Below are positions 13,037 to 18,603 of a stretch of 18,603 nt of DNA, in pieces. The stretch is from Synergistaceae bacterium. Its GTDB lineage: Bacteria > Synergistota > Synergistia > Synergistales > Synergistaceae. The stretch spans positions 1-18,603 of the forward strand of contig JAUNNW010000006.1 in the NCBI GenBank assembly GCA_030531285.1, read 5' to 3'. Each line of letters begins with the position of its first letter. Positions within the stretch are counted from its first letter, which is position 1. Both the position numbers and the translations under genes were made by a program. Below the pieces are notes generated by a model. That model did not search any database. It saw only the letters and a program-made list of their open reading frames with translations, and was not told the origin of the DNA.

Positions 13037-16000
13037 TGGTCTACAGAGTTTTTGTTGAGAAAAAGGCAGAGCTTGCCAACGAAGCAAAAGCTCTGCTGAA
13101 TGACCTTAAAACGCTGCTCGGCATAACGGGGCTGACAAACTTGCGCATTCTGAACCGTTACGATGCGGAAGACATAGATCCGGAGCTGTTTGAGTACGCC
13201 AAGAAAGTTGTCTTCTCCGAGCCGCAGCTTGACACGGCAGCGCGTGAGCCCGATTTCGGCGATGCAGTCGTTTTCGCCGTTGAATATCTGCCGGGCCAGT
13301 TCGACCAGAGGGCCGATTCTGCGGCGCAGTGCATACAGATAATATCAAAGGGCGAACGTCCTCTCATACGCTCGGCTAAGGTCTATGCGCTCTACGGAAC
13401 GCTGACGGAAGCCGAAATCGCGGAAATAAAGAAATACGTAATAAACCCCGTTGAAGCGCGCGAAGCCGAACTGACTCTCCCATCTACGCTTAAAACCGCG
13501 TACGGCGTGCCGTCGGAAGTCGCGGTTATAGACGGTTTCAGGGATTTTACAAAAGATCAGCTGTCGGAATTTCTCACAGCCAACGGGCTCGCCATGGACA
13601 TTGACGATCTGCTCTTCTTTCAGGCTGCGTTCAGAAAAGAGGGGCGCGACCCGACAATAACGGAAATAAAACTGACAGACACCTACTGGTCGGATCATTG
13701 CAGACACACAACCTTCAACACTATAATCGACAGCGTAAGCTTTGAGGACAACTTTCTCCAAAGCTGCTGGAACGAATATCTTGCAGCAAGAAAAGAGCTT
13801 GGCAGAACAAAACCCGTATGTCTTATGGACATCGGGACGCTCGCGGCAAAATATCTCAAAGCGCAGGGAAAGCTCGAAAAGCTTGACGAATCCGAAGAAA
13901 TAAATGCCTGTACGGTTAAAATTGAAATAGAGGCAGACGGTGTAAAAGAGCCGTGGCTTCTGCTTTTCAAAAACGAAACGCACAACCACCCTACGGAAAT
14001 AGAACCGTTCGGCGGCGCTGCCACCTGTATCGGCGGTGCAATCAGAGACCCGCTTTCGGGGCGTTCTTATGTGTACGGTGCAATGCGCCTCACGGGCGCG
14101 GCAAACCCGCTTGCGCCGGTCAGCGAAACGATTCCGGGCAAACTTCCGCAGCGCAAAATCGTTACGACCGCCGCAAACGGCTATTCTTCCTACGGAAACC
14201 AGATAGGGCTTGCCACCGGCATAGTTGACGAAATCTACCACCCGGGCTACGCGGCGAAGCGCATGGAGATAGGGGCGGTTATAGCGGCTGCCCCCGCTGA
14301 AAACGTGCGCAGGGAGCGCCCTGCCCCGGGAGACGTCGTAATCCTTCTCGGCGGAAGCACGGGACGCGACGGCATAGGCGGCGCAACGGGCGCCTCCAAG
14401 GCGCACGACAGCCATTCCGTCGAAACCTGCGGAGCTGAAGTTCAGAAAGGCAACGCACCCGAGGAACGAAAGCTTCAGAGGCTTTTCAGAAATCCGGAAG
14501 CAAGCAGGCTTATAAAACGCTGCAACGATTTCGGAGCCGGAGGCGTCTCAGTCGCCATAGGCGAACTCGCTGACGGTCTTGAAATAAATCTTGACGCCGT
14601 ACCCAAAAAATACGAAGGACTTGACGGCACGGAGCTTGCGATAAGCGAATCACAGGAACGCATGGCGGTCGTCGTCGAGGCGGCGGAGCTTGAACATTTC
14701 CTCGCGCTTGCCGAAAAGGAAAATCTTCAGGCGTGCAAGGTCGCCGAAGTAACCGAAACGCCGCGGCTTGCAATGCACTGGAACGGAAAGACCATCGTTG
14801 ACATCAGCCGCGAATTTCTGGACTCAAACGGCGCCGAAAAACATATCACCATAGAAACGGTAAACTCCGAACTTAAATCAAAAGAAATATCCGGAAGCTT
14901 TGCGGAAAATCTCCGCGCAACCGCCTCTGACCTGAACTGCTGTTCAAAGCGCGGACTTGCCGAACGCTTCGACTCCACAATAGGCGCGGGCACGGTGCTT
15001 ATGCCCTTCGGCGGCAAAAACCAGCTCACGCCTGTACAGGCGATGGCGCAGAAAATTTCGGTTGAAAAGAAACACACCGATGACTGTTCCTTAATGAGCT
15101 GGGGCTATAACCCGTTTCTCACGGAACAGAGTCCCTGCCGGGGCTCGTACCTCGCCGTTGTGGAATCCGTATGCAAACTGATTGCAAGCGGCGCGGAATT
15201 CAAAGACGTCTACCTCACCTTCCAGGAATATTTTGAAAAACTCGGACACGACCCGAAACGCTGGGGCAAACCGTTCGCTGCCCTGCTCGGCGCGTTTAAG
15301 GCACAAAAGGAACTCGGAATCGCCGCAATAGGCGGCAAAGACTCGATGAGCGGAAGCTTTGAAAAGCTGGACGTTCCGCCTACGCTCGTATCCTTCGCCG
15401 TAACGACGCAGAAAACGTCAGACGTTGTCTCACCGGAATTCAAGGCGGCAGGACACAGAGTAATACGCCTTGCGCCCGAAAAAGACGAAAACGGACTGCC
15501 GAAAGCAGACTGCCTGCTTAAAATATTCTCCCGCGTCACGGAGCTTCTCAGAAGCGGCTCTGCCGTTTCCTGCTACACACCGTGCATAGGCGGCTGCGCG
15601 GAAGCGGTTATGAAAATGGGCTTCGGCAACGGTTTCGGTTTTGCCTTTGACGGCAGTCTCTCGCTTAAAGACATATTTGATTACGATTACGGCTCGTTCC
15701 TGCTTGAAGTTACGGGAAACGAAGAGCCTGACAAAACCTTCGGCACGGTCACGGACGACGGGCAATTCTCGTTCAAAGACGAAAAAGTACCCTTCAGCGA
15801 AATACTCTCGCTCTACGAAAACAAGCTTGAACCGGTATTCAGCTGCAACATTCCCGATGCGGAAGGCGTCTTCGGCAACTTTGAATACGCCGCCGAAACG
15901 CGTCCTGCGCCGCTTGTGAAATGCGCGCGTCCGAAGGTGCTCATACCGGCATTCCCCGGAACGAACTGCGAATACGACAGCGCAAAGGCAATGGAAGACG

Positions 16001-16734
16001 CCGGCGCAAAGACGGAAATAATCGTCGTTAAGAATCTGACCCCTCAGGCAATAGCCGAAAGCGTTGACTATTTCGCCAAACGGCTTGAAACGGCGCAGAT
16101 GATATTCATTCCGGGCGGCTTCTCCGGCGCAGACGAGCCTGACGGAAGCGCGAAATTCATCACCGCCTTCTTCCGCAACGAAGCAGTAAAAGACAAGGTA
16201 ACAGACCTGCTCGACAAACGCGGCGGACTTGTCTGCGGAATATGCAACGGTTTTCAGGCGCTTGTAAAGCTCGGGCTCGTGCCCTACGGCAGAATAATCG
16301 ACACCGACGAAAACTGCCCCACCCTCACCTTCAACACGATAGCGCGCCATCAGTCACGCATAGTCAGAACGCGCATAGCGTCAAACAAATCGCCGTGGCT
16401 CGCGCTCACAAAACCAGGGGAAATATACAGCTGCCCCGTATCGCACGGCGAAGGGCGCTTCCTCATCTCCGACAAGCTTCTGCGCAGCCTTGCGGCAAAC
16501 GGACAAATTGCGACACAGTACGCTGACCTTGACGGAAACGCCTCGGCTGACGTGCATTTTAACCCCAACGGCTCAGTCTGCGCCGTTGAAGGCATAACCT
16601 CTCCTGACGGACGCGTGTTCGGAAAAATGGGACACAGCGAACGCAGAGGCTTTGGACTTTACAAAAACGTACCGGGGAACTACGATAACCGAATGTTTGA
16701 AGCAGCAGTACAATACTTTAAGGAGGAGATATAA
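13036..16734 (+). CDS. purL: FGAM synthase, PurL fused to PurQ glutaminase
   Basis: A 1232-aa large-form FGAM synthase that converts FGAR to FGAM using ATP and glutamine. The N-terminal PurS-like part is followed by the active-site signature TYWSDHCRH (residues 216-224) and KNETHNHPTEIEPFGGAA (from about 312, with His316 and His318). The second half repeats the AIR-synthetase-like fold, with GGKDSMSGSFEKL a recognisable loop. The last about 270 residues are a class I glutaminase: GTNCEYDSAKA, then the nucleophile Cys1070 in GICNGFQ, and the His1137/Glu1139 pair in SHGEGRF. All three catalytic residues are present, in contrast to the dead glutaminase half of the PurF here. Small-type purS and purQ genes are correspondingly absent. 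It overlaps purD by one base, and fhs starts directly after the stop. Confidence 0.96.
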   Translation: MVYRVFVEKKAELANEAKALLNDLKTLLGITGLTNLRILNRYDAEDIDPELFEYAKKVVFSEPQLDTAAREPDFGDAVVFAVEYLPGQFDQRADSAAQCIQIISKGERPLIRSAKVYALYGTLTEAEIAEIKKYVINPVEAREAELTLPSTLKTAYGVPSEVAVIDGFRDFTKDQLSEFLTANGLAMDIDDLLFFQAAFRKEGRDPTITEIKLTDTYWSDHCRHTTFNTIIDSVSFEDNFLQSCWNEYLAARKELGRTKPVCLMDIGTLAAKYLKAQGKLEKLDESEEINACTVKIEIEADGVKEPWLLLFKNETHNHPTEIEPFGGAATCIGGAIRDPLSGRSYVYGAMRLTGAANPLAPVSETIPGKLPQRKIVTTAANGYSSYGNQIGLATGIVDEIYHPGYAAKRMEIGAVIAAAPAENVRRERPAPGDVVILLGGSTGRDGIGGATGASKAHDSHSVETCGAEVQKGNAPEERKLQRLFRNPEASRLIKRCNDFGAGGVSVAIGELADGLEINLDAVPKKYEGLDGTELAISESQERMAVVVEAAELEHFLALAEKENLQACKVAEVTETPRLAMHWNGKTIVDISREFLDSNGAEKHITIETVNSELKSKEISGSFAENLRATASDLNCCSKRGLAERFDSTIGAGTVLMPFGGKNQLTPVQAMAQKISVEKKHTDDCSLMSWGYNPFLTEQSPCRGSYLAVVESVCKLIASGAEFKDVYLTFQEYFEKLGHDPKRWGKPFAALLGAFKAQKELGIAAIGGKDSMSGSFEKLDVPPTLVSFAVTTQKTSDVVSPEFKAAGHRVIRLAPEKDENGLPKADCLLKIFSRVTELLRSGSAVSCYTPCIGGCAEAVMKMGFGNGFGFAFDGSLSLKDIFDYDYGSFLLEVTGNEEPDKTFGTVTDDGQFSFKDEKVPFSEILSLYENKLEPVFSCNIPDAEGVFGNFEYAAETRPAPLVKCARPKVLIPAFPGTNCEYDSAKAMEDAGAKTEIIVVKNLTPQAIAESVDYFAKRLETAQMIFIPGGFSGADEPDGSAKFITAFFRNEAVKDKVTDLLDKRGGLVCGICNGFQALVKLGLVPYGRIIDTDENCPTLTFNTIARHQSRIVRTRIASNKSPWLALTKPGEIYSCPVSHGEGRFLISDKLLRSLAANGQIATQYADLDGNASADVHFNPNGSVCAVEGITSPDGRVFGKMGHSERRGFGLYKNVPGNYDNRMFEAAVQYFKEEI

Positions 16735-18411
16735 ATGGCATGGAAATCTGACATTGAAATCGCACAGGAATGTGTGCTTGAACCTATCGGAAAAATCGCC
16801 GAAAAAGCGCACGTTGACGAGAAGTACATCGAACAGTACGGACGCTGGAAAGCGAAAGTTGACCCTGCGCTCATCAAGGAAACCGACAGAAAAGACGGAA
16901 AACTCATCCTCGTAACGGCAATCACCCCGACACCTGCCGGCGAAGGCAAAACAACCACCACCATCGGACTTGCCGACGGGCTCAAACTCATCGGCAAAGA
17001 CGTAGTAGTCGCTCTCCGCGAACCCTCGCTCGGACCTGTCTTCGGCGTAAAAGGCGGCGCGGCCGGAGGCGGCTATGCGCAGGTTGTGCCTATGGAAGAC
17101 ATCAACCTTCACTTCACGGGAGACTTCCACGCAATAGGCGCGGCTAACAACCTTCTCGCAGCAATGCTCGACAACCACATTCAGCAGGGCAACGCGCTTG
17201 GCATAGACGTCCGCCGCATAACATGGAAACGCTGCGTTGACATGAACGACAGACAGCTCCGTTTCATCGCCGACGGACTCGGCGGCAAAGCAAACGGCAC
17301 ACCGCGCGAAGACGGTTTCGACATCACCGTCGCAAGCGAAATAATGGCAGTCTTCTGCCTCGCAAGCTCAATCACCGACCTCAAGGCGCGCCTTGCAAGA
17401 ATAATCGTCGGCTACACCTTCGACGGCAAACCTGTCACGGCCGGCGACCTCAAAGCGGTAGGCGCCATGACCGCACTGCTCAAAGACGCGCTCAAACCGA
17501 ACCTCGTTCAGACACTCGAAGGCACGCCTGCATTCGTACACGGCGGACCGTTCGCAAACATCGCGCACGGCTGCAACTCAGTCATGGCAACGCGCCTCGC
17601 GCTCAAAATGGGCGACTACACCGTCACGGAAGCCGGATTCGGCGCAGACCTCGGCGCGGAAAAATTCCTCGACATCAAATGCCGCATGGCGGGACTCACA
17701 CCCGACGCGGTCGTCGTCGTCGCCACCGTCCGCGCCCTTAAAATGCACGGCGGACTTGACAAAAAATCGCTTAACACGGAAGACCTTGCGGCGCTTGAAA
17801 AAGGCATACCCAACCTTCTCCGCCACGTGTCAAACATCAAAAACGTGTATCAGCTTCCCTGCGTTGTCGCGGTCAACCGCTTCCCGACAGACACCGACGC
17901 TGAAATCGACTTCATCATCAAAAAATGCCGCGAACTCGGCGTCAACACAGTACTTTCAACCGTATGGGCAGAAGGCGGCAAAGGCGGCGTAGAACTTGCG
18001 AAAGAAGTCGTACGCCTCTGCGAAGAAGAAAAAGGAAACTTCACCTTCTCATACGAACTTGACGGAAGCATCGAAGACAAAATCAATGCCGTTGTCACGA
18101 AAATCTACGGAGGCAAAGGCATCTCAATCCTTCCGAACGCGAAAAAACAGATACAGGAACTCACAGCCCTCGGTTATGACAAAATCCCTGTCTGCATAGC
18201 GAAAACGCAGTACAGCTTCTCCGATGACGCGTCAAAACTCGGCGCGCCTGAAGACTTCACCGTAACGGTCAAAAACGTAAAAGTCTCCGCCGGCGCCGGC
18301 TTCGTGGTAGTTTTAACAGGCGATATTATGACCATGCCAGGACTGCCGAAAATTCCGGCGGCGGAAAAAATCGACGTCGACGAAAACGGACGCATTTCGG
18401 GATTGTTCTAA
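16735..18411 (+). CDS. fhs: Formate-tetrahydrofolate ligase Fhs
   Basis: A 558-aa enzyme that makes 10-formyl-THF from formate, THF and ATP. The P-loop TPAGEGKTT is at residues 66-74, and LREPSLGPVFGVKGGAAGGG, NLHFTGDFHAIGAANNLL and EAGFGADLGAEKF are strong family signatures. Length is typical (about 555-560). The strong GGAGGAGAT site overlaps the purL end and leaves no gap. Codons ending in C are very common here (GAC, ATC, CTC), more than in the leftward genes, as in a highly expressed gene. Its product feeds PurN and PurH, and its substrate formate is the likely cargo of the operon's FNT channel. The last 22 codons are repeated 129 bp downstream. Besides purine synthesis, Fhs can also serve one-carbon metabolism in either direction in anaerobes. 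Confidence 0.97.
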   Translation: MAWKSDIEIAQECVLEPIGKIAEKAHVDEKYIEQYGRWKAKVDPALIKETDRKDGKLILVTAITPTPAGEGKTTTTIGLADGLKLIGKDVVVALREPSLGPVFGVKGGAAGGGYAQVVPMEDINLHFTGDFHAIGAANNLLAAMLDNHIQQGNALGIDVRRITWKRCVDMNDRQLRFIADGLGGKANGTPREDGFDITVASEIMAVFCLASSITDLKARLARIIVGYTFDGKPVTAGDLKAVGAMTALLKDALKPNLVQTLEGTPAFVHGGPFANIAHGCNSVMATRLALKMGDYTVTEAGFGADLGAEKFLDIKCRMAGLTPDAVVVVATVRALKMHGGLDKKSLNTEDLAALEKGIPNLLRHVSNIKNVYQLPCVVAVNRFPTDTDAEIDFIIKKCRELGVNTVLSTVWAEGGKGGVELAKEVVRLCEEEKGNFTFSYELDGSIEDKINAVVTKIYGGKGISILPNAKKQIQELTALGYDKIPVCIAKTQYSFSDDASKLGAPEDFTVTVKNVKVSAGAGFVVVLTGDIMTMPGLPKIPAAEKIDVDENGRISGLF

Positions 18412-18430
18412 AAACAAACAGTCCGGCAGA

Positions 18431-18462
18431 GTACGAACCGGGCTCCTTCTTTCGGTTCGTAC
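18431..18462 (+). repeat. 10-bp inverted repeat in the spacer between fhs ends
   Basis: GTACGAACCG (18431-18440) and CGGTTCGTAC (18453-18462) form a perfect 10-bp stem with a 12-base loop. No T tract follows in either direction, so it is not a normal intrinsic terminator. It occupies the centre of the 60-bp insert that separates the two fhs 3' copies and may be the remnant of an inserted element or an mRNA 3' structure. Confidence 0.6.
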
Positions 18463-18470
18463 CTCTTAAA

Positions 18471-18544
18471 ACTGCCGAAAATTCCGGCAGCGGAAAAAAT
18501 CGACGTCGACGAAAACGGCAGAATTTCGGGACTGTTCTAAAAAC
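18471..18544 (+). pseudogene. Duplicated 3' end of fhs (22 codons plus stop)
   Basis: From 18472 to 18540 the sequence repeats the last 22 codons and TAA of fhs (18343-18411); with shared flanks the match runs 18342-18415 against 18471-18544. In 69 coding bases there are five differences, all synonymous: GCG/GCA, GGA/GGC, CGC/AGA (two bases) and TTG/CTG. The copy thus encodes exactly the same peptide tail, LPKIP to SGLF. It has no start codon of its own. The distance of 129 bp keeps it in the fhs frame, and the intervening 20 codons contain no stop, so read-through of the first TAA would add 43 residues ending in the same tail. It is probably a displaced older fhs end left by recombination or element insertion. 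Confidence 0.85.
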
Positions 18545-18564
18545 CTGACACCTATTTGTGATAC

Positions 18565-18603
18565 AAAGCAAGCTCCCCGCGCAGGCGGGGAGCTTGCTTT
18601 TTT
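18565..18603 (+). terminator. Strong intrinsic terminator closing the pur-fhs operon
   Basis: AAAGCAAGCTCCCCGC (18565-18580) and its exact complement (18585-18600) form a 16-bp stem around the loop GCAG, and the T tract runs TTTTTT to the window's end at 18603. It lies 24 bases beyond the duplicated fhs end and 153 bases beyond the real fhs stop, so the duplicated segment is transcribed as part of the operon mRNA. Confidence 0.95.

Noticed and set aside
13345..14415. 356-codon minus-strand open frame
   Set aside because: It is entirely within purL in antisense; composition is rich in Arg, Val, Cys and Tyr as expected from complementing a biased gene. The same applies to the 306-codon frame at 15430-16350.
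18412..18470. Intrinsic terminator directly after fhs
   Set aside because: The 10-bp hairpin at 18431-18462 is not followed by a T tract in either direction; the real terminator is at 18565-18603.

Overview
The window looks like part of the chromosome of an obligately anaerobic bacterium, probably a gut-type member of Bacillota or Synergistota. This lineage call is an inference from gene content: a 4Fe-4S type PurF, formate-tetrahydrofolate ligase, a formate/nitrite transporter-type channel, PurL fused to its glutaminase, and PurH activities split over two genes. Base composition is moderately GC-rich. There are no tRNA or rRNA genes, no CRISPR array and no transposase.

Left part (1-4072) is transcribed leftwards. 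From right to left it holds an NCS2 purine permease with its own promoter and terminator, then truA, an mreB-family gene (TTG start), a YkgJ-type cysteine-cluster protein and a 48-residue zinc-ribbon protein; the last three are tightly spaced. Left of the zinc-ribbon gene, a good sigma70-type promoter (84-112, minus strand) leads into an RNA that resembles a short yybP-ykoY (Mn2+) riboswitch. Its target gene lies outside the window.

The 462-bp divergent region (4073-4534) carries the permease promoter with a palindrome at its likely start site, an unexplained inverted-repeat segment, and the pur operon promoter. That promoter is followed by a ZTP (pfl) riboswitch whose 3' end merges into an intrinsic terminator just before purE.

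Right part (4535-18603) is one long rightward operon: purE, purC, purF-like, purM, an FNT-family channel, purN, a NimA-like flavin-fold protein, a purO-type IMP cyclohydrolase, a stand-alone AICAR transformylase (purH), purD, the purL-purQ fusion and fhs, closed by a strong terminator. It covers most of the PRPP-to-IMP pathway; purB and purK are not here. Fhs makes the 10-formyl-THF used by PurN and PurH, and the channel sits where it could move the formate Fhs consumes, so formate import or release may be co-regulated with purine synthesis by ZTP, the signal of short 10-formyl-THF.

Most unusual points: the operon's PurF lacks the catalytic cysteine and other glutaminase residues; a compact formate-channel-like gene is translationally coupled to purM; and the last 22 codons of fhs are duplicated 129 bp downstream, with only synonymous differences between the copies.
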